A stretch of DNA of 64,000 nucleotides from Megascapheus bottae (GCA_024803745.1 JANJXV010000037.1:10059001-10123000), one strand, 5' to 3'. Shown: positions 1-10,662, counted from the stretch's first letter. Translations and numbers: made by a program. Notes: a model not told the origin generated them from the letters alone.

Positions 1-178
1 TTGAACTAGGGCTTGAACTCAGGACTTGGATATTATCCTTGGGCTTTCTCAAGGCTACAGCTCTACCACTTGAGCCACAGCACCATTTCTGGCTCTTCCC
101 ATGTTTTTGGATTCCAGGAATCAAACCCGGGTCTTATTGCATGCTAGGCAAGCACTCTACCACTAGGTCAAATTCTGA
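1..178 (-). repeat. IDL-Geo dimeric SINE, cut by window edge
   Basis: Read on the minus strand it shows the ID-like left monomer (gcttgcctagcatgc, then a B-box-like stretch near 125-140), followed by the Geo right monomer (gctcaagtggtagag near 70-85). The 3' tail lies beyond base 1. Several substitutions suggest moderate age. Confidence 0.85.
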
Positions 179-306
179 GATGACTTCTGGCTTTTTTATT
201 TCCAGTGATTAACTGGAGATAAGAGTCTCAAGGACTTTTCTGTGATCCTCAGATCTCAGTCTCCAGAGTAGCAAGGATTATAGACGTGAGCCACTAGGGC
301 TCAGCT
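179..306 (-). repeat. 7SL-like head of composite SINE
   Basis: The reverse complement reads as a B1/7SL-type head (ggctcacgtctataatcc, 'gctgagatctgagga') and the 'gagactcttatctcc' linker. It abuts the preceding SINE, which probably inserted at its junction. Confidence 0.7.
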
Positions 307-309
307 TCA

Positions 310-780
310 AGGTCACTTCTTTTTAAAGAGCCTCTGTATTTAGTGTTTGAAGTGATGTTAACCTTTTTGAGTTGCTAAACTGGAAGGTCAACTTAAGTCC
401 CATTCACCTTGCTACCATATAGCTGCTTTTAATTGCTGACTCCTTCCTACTTTGTAGTCAAGCCAATTAGTGGCCTGAGACAAGCCCAGGGAGCACTCAG
501 CTTAAGGAAAACAAGAAGTCTCTTCGGTCTAAATTTTCCTCAGGTGAGAAAATTTCATCTGGTCAACAACATCAGAAGCTTCAGAGCTGAATATTATAGT
601 TTCAGAGTGCCTGGACAGTCCACATCGCAAGCACATAAATCTAAATAAACATAGCAAGGCCTATGGCCCACTGAACATAGGATAGGGAAATATTAAAAGG
701 ATGACTACTCCTCACCTAATTTAGCAACCATTAATACTTTTCAGGGCTGAGATAATTTCCTATAATCTAACCATTTAAAG
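310..780. other. Single-copy stretch with one exon-like segment
   Basis: No repeat is recognised here. Bases 458-543 (+) are bounded by a pyrimidine-rich acceptor (ttcctactttgtag) and a strong donor (CAG then gtgaga) and are open in one frame for 28 codons. The translation resembles nothing I know. Confidence 0.3.
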
Positions 781-784
781 GATA

Positions 785-955
785 TTGGGGGGAAAAGGAT
801 TTGGGGGGAAAGGATATTGGGGGAGGGAAATAAGAGAAAAATATGGGAAGGGGTAACAATGTTCAAGAAGTAATGGACTCACTACCTTATGTAACTGTAA
901 CCCTTCTATATATCACCTTGACAATAAAATAAAATTTTTAAAAAAAGAAAAAAAA
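785..955 (+). repeat. L1 3' end, strongly 5'-truncated
   Basis: It carries the motif 'aaggggtaacaatg...agaagtaatg', also seen near 31.2 kb and inverted at 14.3, 27.6, 43.6, 46.2 and 53.6 kb. It ends in gacaataaaataaaa and an A-rich tail. Confidence 0.65.
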
Positions 956-1132
956 GGGGGGGTATCTGATAGAAAGATTCCAGGCCCAAAGCCTGGTTTA
1001 CCCGCATGCACTAGAAAAGAATCAAGACTGTGACAGAGTAGAATAAAAGGTAATAAACAATCTGCGTTTATTTATGCCTGAAAAACAAGCACAAAACCCC
1101 ACCTTTTTCTTTCTTATAAGATTATTTATCCA

Positions 1133-1335
1133 GGGGCCAGGAGTTTGGCCTAGTGGTAGAGTGCTTCCCTAACATGCACAAAAACCGAGGTTCGATTCCT
1201 CAGTACCACATACATAGGGGAAAAAAAGCCGGAAGTAGTGCTGAGGCTCAGGTGGTAGAGCTCTAGCCTTGAGAAAGTCTAAGGACAGTGCTCAAACCCT
1301 GAGCTCAAGCTCAAGACTAGCAAAAAAAAAAAAAA
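1133..1335 (+). repeat. IDL-Geo SINE with target-site duplication
   Basis: Both monomers and the A tail are present. The 10-bp duplication tatttatcca flanks it at 1123-1132 and 1336-1345, so the insertion boundaries are precise. Confidence 0.93.
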
Positions 1336-1345
1336 TATTTATCCA

Positions 1346-1840
1346 AAAATTAAAATATTCTGCTCTGAGGGGCTAAAATTTCACACAGCCTTTAATTCTC
1401 CAGGATACCTGATAGCTATTCAGCTCAAGGTCAAGGAATGCTTCCATGCTGGCAAAGAAGTGGTCAACCCAGGTGACAAAGGTGAAATTCTCAGAGTATT
1501 CCTGCCTCTCATCTTGGCCAATTTCCCCTTGAGAAAAATAATTTCTACTGAAAGTCTGTGCTAGTGTATTTGATAGCTTGTATTTAGGGAAACACTCCTG
1601 AACAAAGGAGCCTGAAATTCTCTACCAACAAGAAAACTTGTGGGAGTGGCAGGGGTGAATGAAAAGGAAATTTTCAAACAAACAAACCCTCTTAGCCTAC
1701 TTAACTGCCCTAACAGCAGTTATTGTGTCTTCAGGAGGGAGGAGATGGGTTGTTTCTTTCTATAGGAAGATAATTAGTTGGCCCGCTTCAAGTATGATCA
1801 AAGGTTTTAGAAAGTAGAGTATATCTGTATTTAAAGACAA
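1346..1840. other. Single-copy stretch with weak minus-strand exon candidate
   Basis: On the minus strand, 1527 to 1409 is open for 39 codons. It lies between an acceptor-like tttttctcaag and a donor-like cag/gtatcc. No homology is recognised, and the rest holds nothing I can name. Confidence 0.2.
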
Positions 1841-1844
1841 GTCT

Positions 1845-1957
1845 CACAGCCCAGACTATCCTGAACTTCCTTAGTAACAACTGGCTTCAAACCTGTGATC
1901 CTTCTGCCTCCACGATGAGTGCTAGGATTACAAGAGATCATCATCACCCTGGCCAAA
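1845..1957 (-). repeat. Old B1-type SINE
   Basis: The antisense B1 pattern 'agcccagactatcctgaact...ctgcctcc...gtgctaggattacaag' is diverged but complete in outline. Confidence 0.65.
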
Positions 1958-2034
1958 ACAAAATTTAATGTGATCAAGACACTTCATTTCCAACGACTCT
2001 TAAAAGGCTAAAGCTCCTTAAAAACTACTTTGGG

Positions 2035-2225
2035 GACCGGGATTTTGGCCTAGTGGTAAAGTGCTTGCCTAGCATGCACGAAGATCCAGGTTTGGTTTCT
2101 CAGTACCACATACAAAGAAAAAAGCTGAAAGTGGTAGAGCTCTAGCCTTGAGAAAGTCCAAAGGACAGTGCTCAGGCCTTAGCTCAAGCCCAGGACTGGC
2201 CAAAAAAAAAGAAAAGAAAAAGAAA
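2035..2225 (+). repeat. IDL-Geo SINE with internal deletion
   Basis: The left monomer is intact. The usual 'tggtgctgaggctcaag' joint is missing, so 'gctgaaagtggtagag' runs straight into the right monomer. An A-rich tail follows. Confidence 0.9.
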
Positions 2226-2229
2226 AACA

Positions 2230-3070
2230 GAACAAAATAACTTTGGCCTTTTACACATTTTGAAATTTGTTTTTTTTTTTTTTTTGGTTATTTTGGTAAT
2301 CATCTATCTTGGGACTTCTTTCAGAGAATGATTTCCCTGGAAGTTTACTTTCCTTGAGTTCCCACCCATCTGAATTTGTCCTCCCGATGCTGGATTCTAT
2401 ATTTACACACGGACGAGCTATGGCCATCTTCCTAAGTTCTTAGCAATTCCCCAAACTGCCTTTTACTCTACAGGATCCCTAGAGGTCCAATTTTGCTTCC
2501 TGGAGTCAAACAAGTACTATACATATTACTGGGAAATGTTTTAGTCATCTCACCTCCTCCCAGAATACAAAGGTTTTTAAAAGTTTCAATCTAAAAATAA
2601 ATAAATGTGTATCTTTTATCATAGTATCAACATTCAGGGCTGGGAAAAAATAAGGCCATGAAATCATTCCTCCTTACAGAACGAAAATATCTTTTGCCTG
2701 CCTCTCAAGGCAAAATGGCCCCAAAATTCAGGTAGTCTTACACTGAGAAGCTCACAAGAAAAACAAGAGGTGAGAAAAACACGTGGACCTGGTCAGTTGA
2801 CCAAGTCTCCCAAATTTATGTTTGGGGTAGGAATTCTCTTTAATAACTCCTTTCCCCCATTAAATCTACCAGTTGTTGGGAATTTCAATTTCACCATAGG
2901 CCTGCCCAGGTGTGTTTGTAAAACACTAGAAACCGCTCAAGGGGGATATATTGGATATCAGTCTCCACAGGTGTTGAGGTAAGCACATCTTTGTCATTTA
3001 ATCCAATCAAATGAGATATAAGAAAATGAGCTGCTATAGAGTGTGTCCTTTCTCAAAAAAAAAAAAAATA
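2230..3070. other. Single-copy stretch; small minus-strand ORF
   Basis: Mostly unique AT-balanced sequence. On the minus strand an ATG at 2427 (context gaagATGG) opens a 58-codon frame running into a poly-A stretch (poly-T at 2270-2285 on the plus strand). A donor-like GTAAAC at 2348-2343 would leave a 26-codon exon. Nothing is recognised in the translation. Confidence 0.2.
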
Positions 3071-3076
3071 GCCAAT

Positions 3077-3275
3077 CTAGGGCGGGGAGTGTGAGAGTGC
3101 TTGCCTACCACGCACCAAAGTCTGGGTTCAATTCCCTGGTAACATATATACAGAAAAAGCTGGAAATGATGCTGTGGCTCAAGTGGCAAAGCGCTAGCCT
3201 TGAGCAAAAAGTCCTCGAGGACAGTGCCCAAGCCCTGAGTCTAAGCCCCAGGACTGGCAAAAACAAAAAAAAAAA
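3077..3275 (+). repeat. IDL-Geo SINE
   Basis: Both monomers are present; the first A box is damaged by a short deletion near 3085-3095. It ends in a mixed A-rich tail. Confidence 0.88.
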
Positions 3276-4226
3276 TACAATCTGTTAACAATGGCTGCCT
3301 GTGTCCCCAGGGTGTCTGTTTTAACTTTTTCATAAACAACTGGAGGAACCCCATTAGAGAAGAGTTCGGGTGTTACCTCATTTCTTATTTGTCACATGGA
3401 CTTTTCAGTATCTCCCCCTCACAAGGTTCCAACGACCCCAACCCGTTCTGTTTCCATCGTGGGCCCATAGCACACAATGCCTCAAGTTTTGCTGTTGTTT
3501 TGTTTTAAACTGGATCAGACATGACTTGCCATTTGCTGCTGTGACTATCTCCTTCCTCCGAGGGCGTCTCTACTCTCCCGGCCCTCAAGACCCCTTTCAG
3601 ACCTCACCTCCACAGGTCTACTCAAGATTCCCGGCCCCTGCCCCTCAGCCACCGCGGGGATAGCAACACCTCTCAACGCCCGGCCAAGCCGAGCACCCCA
3701 CACTTCCAAGTCCGCCTCGCCCCCTCCGAGCCCCACGGGGGCTCCCGCCCCCGCTTCCAGAAGGCTCAGCAGACACCGCAGCCCCAGGCAAAGACGTCCA
3801 CAAGCTTGAGCGGACCCACGTCCCCGGAGACAGGGCGAGACGAGCTCGGCTCCCGGCCGCGCGAGCCGCAGAAACCTGAAGCCTTTTAGTCCACAGCCGC
3901 TGCGCGAGCCGACGGCGAGAGGCGTCCTGGAACAGTAGCCGGGCGCAGCCGCTACGCCGCCGCCGCCCGCTCGCGGGCGCGGGCTCCCCGCCGGAGCCCA
4001 GCCCCAGTCCCGCCGGCTCTCCCAGCGCCCTGCGGGGAGGTCAGGGGCTAGCGCAGCCCGACCCCTCCGCGCCTCCTTTGTCCCCCGCCTGGGGGAGCCC
4101 CCTCACCTCTCTTCCCCACAAACTGACTCTCGCCGGAGAAGACCGGACCGCGCAGTGCCAGACGCGCTGCACCTGCCGTCAAGTGAGTGAGGAGCCGCCG
4201 CGAGCGAGACAAGAGCGCCGCGCGCC

Positions 4227-4234
4227 TGACGTCA
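4227..4234. promoter_or_regulatory. Full cAMP-response element (TGACGTCA)
   Basis: This is an exact match to the palindromic CREB/ATF site. It lies inside the CpG island, between the GC boxes and the presumed leftward start. Confidence 0.7.
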
Positions 4235-4296
4235 CGACAACCGCAAGCATCCGGAGCTCCGAATCACCTGATTTCCCCGGCAACGCGCGCGGCGAG

Positions 4297-4330
4297 GGGG
4301 CGGGGCGAGGGGCGGGGCGAGGGCGGAGTC
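4297..4330. promoter_or_regulatory. Clustered GC boxes (Sp/KLF type)
   Basis: Two perfect GGGGCGGGGC sequences and a third GGGCGG lie in 34 bases, upstream of the CRE for leftward transcription. Confidence 0.65.
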
Positions 4331-4439
4331 ACAGCACAATCCCCACCCACGCCGCCGCTAGCGCCTATCCGCTACTGGGAGCGATGGGGCTGGAAGCGTC
4401 GAGGGTAGCGGAGGCCGCTGCTCCGTGACTCCACACTCC

Positions 4440-5205
4440 CAACCCTCGCCTGCCCGCCAGCCGCTAACACAGACTCCTGGGAGAAGGAGCCAGTGTCCTG
4501 GGGGACTGCTCAGCGCGTGCCACGCGGGGCTGCTGTGGCCCCCGGTCTTCTGGGGTAGATCCAGCTGCGCTGGGAGACTTACCCTGAGTGGCACCCACTA
4601 AGCCTGGACTGGAAAAGCTTGTTCTGCGTCAACTTTTTTCCCCTCTTTGAACCGAGGATTGAGAATTTATAGGCTTTTTCAACTGCAGGAAGCGGAAGGG
4701 AGGGCTGCACCCAGGCCGCGACCTTCTGACCTGAAGGTCTGCTTCCCAAGAAATGGTTGATTTCTCGGGAAATCTCTTCTGGAAAGAACGGCTGGAAGCA
4801 ACGCCTGGAGCACGCTCGCAGATCCAACTTGCAGTATTTTTTTTCGTCTTAGTAGTTGATTTTCTGGAATGACATATATTTCAGTGAATAGGTTGACTGC
4901 CTAACCGCGAGGAAAAGAAAGAAAACAACTTCTGTCCACATTCCTTGCTTGCTATAATTATATCTTCATGATTCTCCAGACCAAGCAACCATGAAAATGT
5001 AAACAAAGTCGATGATAAACATTTCTTGGAGATCCCAGTTTTAGAATCCAAATCAGAAGACATATTTAACCCCTAACTTTCTGGCTAACTCACCAAATAT
5101 GTTATCAGAAATTTAAGACAGCTCCACTGACCTCCATCCTTGCATATGGTTAAAAAAAAAAAAAGCAGGATTCAAACAAAGGCAATAGGAACTTTGTTAG
5201 AAAAG
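4440..5205. other. Unique flank of the CpG island
   Basis: CpG density falls away after about 4600. No repeat is recognised apart from a poly-A run at 5152-5164, and no coding signal. Confidence 0.5.
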
Positions 5206-5211
5206 AAATGT

Positions 5212-5450
5212 GACAGCTAGACACCAGTGACTCACACCCGTAATCTTAGCTACTTAGGAAGCTGAGATCTGAAGATCACCATTATGAAGCCAGCCCAGGC
5301 TGGAAAATATCAGGCTCTTAACCTCTAACCACCGGTAAGCTGGAAGCAGGGCCCAAGTAGTAGAGTACCAGCCTTGAGCAAAAAGGCTCAGGGGAAGCTC
5401 AAGGACAGCACCCAGGCCCTAAGTTCAAGCCCCAGGACCAGCACACACAA
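5212..5450 (+). repeat. Composite SINE (7SL-like head + Geo tail)
   Basis: The order is head ('cagtgactcacacccgtaat', 'gctgagatctgaa'), then linker, then Geo monomer ('cctaagttcaagccccagga'). It is diverged, with an extra 'gctcaggggaa' inside the tail. Confidence 0.8.
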
Positions 5451-5454
5451 ATAG

Positions 5455-5960
5455 GGCAGGGAAAGAGAACACGATAGATATAGATATGCTGTGGGAAGAC
5501 AGACAGGCTTGAGCCCATCTCTGCCCTATTGCGCCTATCTTGTAACATAGATTGGACTTAACAGGGAAAACTAGAGTTCTTGAAGATGGCTTTCTGTTCA
5601 GTGGGCTTCTTTCCTGCTTCCTATATTGTCATGGCATCAAAGATATTGTGCCCAGACCTGATTTCCTCATTCTTTTGCCTTCTTCCTGCCTCATTCTTCT
5701 GTAGCCCTCTGCCCCCATTTTGTTGTTAGGCAGGTTTTGGTTTAGCAGCTTATCTTGCCACCTGCAAATTATAGAGGCTGCAGTTCCTTGGCTATCTGCT
5801 TTTCTACTAACATTGTCTGCACATGTATGAAGATTTTATATAGGTTGTATTTCCCTCACAAACAATAGGACCTTAGATCATGAAATTATTTTACAACCAA
5901 CTTCCAGTGATCCCCTCTGGTGCCCAGCTGATTGAATCATGATCCTTGAAGATCAAGAAT
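5455..5960. other. Unassigned unique sequence
   Basis: I see no repeat, RNA gene or credible open frame here. Confidence 0.4.
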
Positions 5961-5966
5961 ATCTGA

Positions 5967-6087
5967 GTAAGCGGGGCATCTATGGCTCATGCTTGTGATC
6001 CTGGTTACTCAAGAGGCTGAGATCTGAGGATTATGGTTCAAAGCCAGGAAGTTCTGTGTGACACATATCTCCAATTAATCAAAAAGC
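5967..6087 (+). repeat. Composite SINE, 5' part only
   Basis: The head and 'catatctccaattaatca' linker are present, then the element is interrupted by the next copy. Confidence 0.75.
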
Positions 6088-6315
6088 TAGGCTGGACACC
6101 GGTGGCTCATGTGTGTAACCCTAGCTACCCAGGAGGCCAAGATCTGAGGATTGTAGTTCAAAGCCAGCCCAGGCACAAAAGTCCATGAGACTCTTATCTC
6201 CAATGAACCACAAGAAAACCAGAAGTGGCACTGTGGCTGTAGTGGTAGAGTGGTAGAACAAAAATATCTCATAGCATCCAAGCTCTGAGTTCACACCCCA
6301 AGCCCAGCCTATGCA
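6088..6315 (+). repeat. Composite SINE
   Basis: It starts 'ggctggacaccggtggctca' and runs through the linker into a degraded Geo tail ('gtggctgtagtggtagag'). Confidence 0.82.
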
Positions 6316-6323
6316 CACATGGG

Positions 6324-6377
6324 TACACACACACACACACATACACACACACACGAATATATATGAATATATATATA
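6324..6377. repeat. (CA)n then (TA)n microsatellite
   Basis: About 15 CA units broken by one AT, then an AT run. It begins within about 10 bases of the 3' end of the preceding SINE. Confidence 0.95.
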
Positions 6378-6490
6378 GTCAGACATGGTGGGCAATGACT
6401 GTAATCCCAAGACTCAGGCACCGAGAGAATCCAGAGGTAAGACTAGCCTGACCTTTTGAGACATGAATCCATGTCTCAAAAACAATAATC
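6378..6490 (+). repeat. Old B1-type SINE
   Basis: The B1 pattern 'catggtgggcaatgactgtaatccc...aagactagcctgacc...catgtctcaaaaaca' is recognisable. Confidence 0.65.
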
Positions 6491-6695
6491 TTAGGTAATT
6501 AGGAGGCTGAGATCTGAGAATTGCAGTTTGAAGCCACCCCAGGCAGAAAAGTCCCCATGAGATTCTTATCTCCAATTAATCACTCAAAAACTGGAAGTGG
6601 CATTATGATTCAAATAGTAAAGCTCTAGCCTTGAGCACAGGAAGCTCAGGAACAATGGCCCTGAGTTCAAGCCCCACAACTGATCAAAAAAAAAA
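6491..6695 (+). repeat. Composite SINE missing its first bases
   Basis: It begins inside the head ('taggaggctgagatctgag'), then has linker, Geo monomer and A tail. Confidence 0.82.
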
Positions 6696-6819
6696 AAGGG
6701 AAAGAAAGGACTATGGGTTGTCCCTTATATCCAAGTAGCTTTTGTACTGTATTATTTACATAAACCTTTATTATTATTATTATTATAGTGGCACTTTTAT
6801 TCTCTTTTAATTTTTTTTG

Positions 6820-7052
6820 GGGGGGGGAGTTGTGGGGCTTGAGCTCTGGGCTTGGGCTCTGTCCCTAAGCTCTTCAGCTCAACGCTAGCACTCTACCACA
6901 TGAGTCACCACACCACTTCTGGTTTTCTGGTGGTTAACTGGAGATCAGAATCTCACAGACTTCTGTGCCTAGGGCTGGCTTTGAACTTTGATCTTCAGAT
7001 GTCAGCCTGCTGAGCAGCAAGGATTACAAGCAGGAGCCACCAGTATCCAGCT
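6820..7052 (-). repeat. Composite SINE
   Basis: The minus strand reads 'ccagctggatactggtggctc', linker 'ttaaccaccagaaaacc', Geo monomer. A G8 run (C8 in sense) lies at its 3' end. Confidence 0.85.
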
Positions 7053-7059
7053 GGTTTTT

Positions 7060-7550
7060 GTATTTGTTCTTTATGTTATGGCAAAGGTGATGTATAAGAA
7101 GGGTTGTTAGTTTCTTAAGTTAGGTAACAAGTGTTAGGAAAATGGAGGAGAATGGAAAAGGATAGACTAGACTGGATTCTCAAGAGGCTAGGACTGTTTA
7201 TTGCCAGCTAAAGGGCACAGACCTTCCCATGGATATAGAGGTTATGTGAGGGACTGAATTTGGGAGCCATGTTTATATGGATCTTAACAAGAAGGCAAAA
7301 AATAGAAAATAGGTTATGGTCTCCTGATAGCCAAGGGTGGTGTCCTTGGCCAGGCCCAGAGAGGCTTTCAGCTAAGCCAAGATCAGAGTGACCTGCCTGA
7401 CCGCAGGCAGGTACACATGCATCTGGCTCTTTGTTTGACCTAGGAGAATAAAGTGGATTCAGTCCTTCATATTCCATCTTTAGATTCATAAAACAGATTG
7501 GGCTCAGAAAGGAGAGGTAAATCCTTCAATGAGAACAAAGCAGATTCCCA
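7060..7550. other. Unassigned unique sequence
   Basis: No repeat or coding feature is recognised. Confidence 0.4.
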
Positions 7551-7870
7551 TCAATGAATACATTTCTTTGTGGACAATGTCACCCCTCCCTTGCTCTCTC
7601 CCAGTTTTTCCTTCCCATCCCCACCCACAAATTCTATAGTTCATTTTCAGCAGTGTCTGGTGAGTATCATGTGGCATTTGTTTACCCTTTGTCTCTCCAT
7701 TCCTGTGCCCACTCCGCCCTCCCAAGACAGATCAAGACCAAAAGAAAAACAACCCTCTTGTTTTCATTGTTTCCCAGAGTTCATTTCAATAAATATTGTT
7801 TTATATGATCAGAGACATAATTATTTAGTCATTTTTATTGTAGTGGCATTTTAAAAATGTTTTTCATACT
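7550..7870 (-). repeat. L1 3' UTR fragment
   Basis: Its reverse complement matches the L1 3' UTR at about 54.8-55.1 kb: the 'gggagagagcaa', 'gaactatag', 'gataca' and 'gtgacattgtccacaaag' landmarks occur in the same order. Confidence 0.6.
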
Positions 7871-9050
7871 TTTATTTTAAAAAGAGACTAGCATATAAAT
7901 AAAATAGTTGTGAAAGGCAGAGAAGAATCATTGTTCCAAAACAAAAGAATTGAACTAATGGAGAAAAGAGGCAGAAAATGTGATCTCAACTCTCAAGGAA
8001 CTGAGAGGAGTGGCCAAGAAGATGGTAGGAGCCAGGCAGAGGCAACCAAACCTGGGGTGTGTGGCAGAGCTGAGGACTTCAATAGGAGCATAGTGCCAGA
8101 GGCAGGATGGAGAGGGAGTTAAGCCAGAATGGTTTAAAGGATCCTTCAGGGGAAAAGAGTAAAGGAAGTGGAGAGCTAGAGCAAGTGGGCAGTGCTTTGA
8201 CAGAGATTGTTGTAAGAAAGGACAAGTAAAGAGAGACCCAGCAAAGGCATTAAAGAGAGGGGAGCCAAGAGGCTGCCAATGTGAAGACAGGAAAGAAACA
8301 GGTGAAGAGAACCTGATAAGCTGACCTGATGAGCTAATCTCTTTGGGACAAGACAGTAGCCTGGCAGAAAAGAGAAGCTTTGTTTGCTGAGGAGCAAAGG
8401 GCATGCATGCATGAGCACTTGAAAACTATATTTGGACCATCAGAAGCAAAGTTCAGATCTTCTCTTAGCAGACCATTGATGTGATCCATTTTCACAGTTC
8501 CCATCAAAACAGTTTCCAGGCCCTGGGTATAATATACATATGTCTTTCTGTCTCTAATCTTGGCTGAGCAAGGTGGAAACAGAGTAGAAGAGAGCAGTAA
8601 TTGCCTTAGGAGGGAGAGAAGGCATTCATGGTAGCCCCATATGAAGTTATGCTAAAGGAAGAAAGATGCTACAGAACATTTTTATTAAAGTTCCTAGTGA
8701 TTACTTTTTCCCTGAGTTGCTAGGATGAGGGTGTAATCATCAAAAAAAAAAAAAAAAGCAGAGAATTCTTCAGCCCACCTCCACAGCTGAGGAGGAGGTG
8801 GGGGTGGGGAGATATCACATGGATAAAAACTCCAAGAATGTTGCTGGTGGCATTCTGGAGCCAGAGAAGAGTAGCCAGGGAGCACATTTTATAAATCTAG
8901 GATTTGCCTGCAGTCCCAGGACTAAGAAGTGGCCAGATGTAGAAGTTGATGCAAGACAGTTAATCTGTGATATGAAAATAATCATATCCACTCATAAGAC
9001 TATCATAAAATTTAAATGATGTCTAGGACCAAGAAAATGATTCTTAACTT
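7870..9050. other. Unassigned sequence
   Basis: A purine-rich plus strand in 7910-8420 gives long open frames on both strands with no protein-like pattern. A poly-A run lies at 8742-8757. No repeat family is recognised. Confidence 0.4.
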
Positions 9051-9051
9051 T

Positions 9052-9130
9052 TATTTTCAGTGCTGAAGATTAAATTCAGATCACTGCACATGATTGGCAA
9101 ATGCTCTACCACTGGGCTACAGTTCCAGTA
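9052..9130 (-). repeat. ID-type SINE fragment
   Basis: The antisense tRNA-like pattern 'gattggcaaatgctctaccactgggctac' is present without the Geo half. Confidence 0.6.
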
Positions 9131-9139
9131 CACATTTTA

Positions 9140-9366
9140 TTGTCGTTGTTGGTCATAGGGCTTGAACTCAGAGTCTGGGTGCTGTCCCTGAACTTTTTTG
9201 CTCAACTAATCCTCTACCACTTTGAGCCACAGCACCACTTCCAGTTTTCTAGTGGTTAATGGAAGATAAAGAATCTCATGGACTTTCTTGCCCTGGCTGG
9301 CTTTGAATTGCAATCCTCTGCCTCCTAAATAGCTAGAATTATAGGCGTGAGGCACTGGAGCTCAGT
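9140..9366 (-). repeat. Composite SINE
   Basis: Geo tail, 'gtggttaatggaagataaag' linker and 7SL-like head follow in antisense order. Confidence 0.82.
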
Positions 9367-9401
9367 TTCTTATATTTTTTATATATTACATATATAATAT
9401 A

Positions 9402-9575
9402 TAATTCAGGGCCTGGGCACTGTCCTTGGACATTTTTGCTCAAGGCTAGTGCTCTGCCACTTGGGCCACAGCACTACTTGTAGCTTTTTCTGTGTATATA
9501 GTACCAAGGAATTGAACCCAGAGCTTTGTGCATGCTAGGCAAGCACTCTACCACTAGGTCACACTCTCAGCTCTC
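9402..9575 (-). repeat. IDL-Geo SINE
   Basis: Antisense Geo monomer, then 'gcatgctaggcaagcactct' of the ID-like monomer. Its 3' end abuts an AT-rich tract at 9366-9402. Confidence 0.88.
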
Positions 9576-9604
9576 TTACAATATTTTTTCAATAGACTTT
9601 TCCC

Positions 9605-9685
9605 TTTTTGGTACTGTAAATGAAATCGAGGGCCCTGTATATGTTGGGCAAGTGTTATACCACTGAACAACATCCCAGTCCTAAA
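9605..9685 (-). repeat. ID-type SINE fragment
   Basis: Antisense 'ttgggcaagtgttataccactgaacaacatcccagtcc' resembles the left monomer alone. Confidence 0.55.
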
Positions 9686-9689
9686 ATTT

Positions 9690-10225
9690 CTATGGGGGAA
9701 AAATCATGTTTTTATAGCATATAAAAATAATTGGCTTTTTAGTCACACACACTAATTAATCTAAAGCAAGAGAAAAGCTTGGCATTCTTGTCTTCATTTT
9801 AAAATTCCTTACTCTGCTTCTCTGTCCTGCAGTCACTTGGGCCCTCAAAAGGACAAGGTAGATCTTAAAGCATGTTTATGACAAGAGACTGAAACTACTT
9901 TCAAGGAAGGGAACAGCACAGCCTCCTAGGACAAACCCCTCCCCCAATAAAGGCAATTACCTATAATGATGAGGCTGAATACTAAGGTAGGATTAATTAT
10001 CTTAAGGGAACCAGATTGCTCCCCTCAAGTAATGCTAGCAATAAATGTCTCCAGAATTCCCCTTAAATAACCAGGCTTGAGATAATGATCAACCAAGCTA
10101 CTCTTTGCCTGAGACCATGTAATTGTGCCCAAGCTCTTTCCTTTACCCCAGTTCTTTCTCTACTTAAACATAAAGCTCCAATTTGGACCCCAAAGATGGG
10201 CTAAAATGCTTATGTTGCCTGTTCT
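9690..10225. other. Unassigned unique sequence
   Basis: No repeat is recognised. The AT-rich portion 9945-10110 has the even texture of a non-coding element, but nothing specific supports a function. Confidence 0.35.
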
Positions 10226-10466
10226 TTTTTTTTTTTTAAATCAGTTCTGGGACTTGAACTCTGGGCCTGGGGGCTGTCCCTGAATGCTTCAGCTCAAAGC
10301 TAAAGCCCTACTCTTTGAGCCACAACAGCACTTCTGATTTTCTGGTGGTTAATTGGAGATAAAAGTCTCAAGGACTTTCGTGCCCAGGCTGGCTTTGAAC
10401 TGCAATCCTTAGATTTCAACCTCCCCAGTAGCTAGGATTACAGGCATGAGCCACTGGTGCCCAGCC
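10226..10466 (-). repeat. Composite SINE
   Basis: A T-rich tail, Geo monomer, linker ('ggttaattggagataaa') and head ('ggattacaggcatgagccac') are all present in antisense. Confidence 0.88.
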
Positions 10467-10469
10467 GGA

Positions 10470-10560
10470 GGTTTTTTTTTTTTTTTTGCCAGTCCTTGGG
10501 CATTGTTCTTGGTTTTCTTCAAGGCTAGCGCTCTACTACTTGAGTCACAGCACCACTTCA
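10470..10560 (-). repeat. Geo monomer fragment
   Basis: Poly-T then antisense Geo sequence only, cut at 'gcaccacttc' where a plus-strand SINE begins. Confidence 0.75.
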
Positions 10561-10561
10561 A

Positions 10562-10662
10562 TCAGGTGCAAAGTACCTGTGACTCATGCCTGTTATCCTA
10601 ACTACTCAGGAAGCTGAAATCTAAGAATCTAATTTTGAAGTCAGTCTAGGCAGGAAAAAAAA
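10562..10662 (+). repeat. 7SL-like head with A tail
   Basis: 'tgactcatgcctgttatcc...gctgaaatctaagaat...ggcaggaaaaaaaaaa'. A head-only copy, or a 3'-truncated composite. Confidence 0.65.

Larger units (their letters stand above)
3590..4440. promoter_or_regulatory. CpG island, probable gene promoter
   Basis: CpG dinucleotides are dense throughout, in sharp contrast to both flanks. The core holds two GGGGCGGGGC boxes (4297-4306, 4309-4318) and a palindromic CRE. A strong minus-strand donor (gaagagag then gtgagg, exon end at 4107) lies about 120 bases downstream of the CRE, which suggests a first exon near 4107-4200 transcribed leftward. A plus-strand donor (GTGAGT at 4183-4188) keeps a bidirectional promoter possible. 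There is no ATG in the putative leftward exon, so it would be 5' UTR. I cannot name the gene. Overlapping open frames here reflect GC content. Confidence 0.8.

Noticed and set aside
7955..8404. 149-codon minus-strand frame
   Set aside because: Arises from a purine-rich strand, with open frames also on the other strand; Leu/Ser/Pro composition only.
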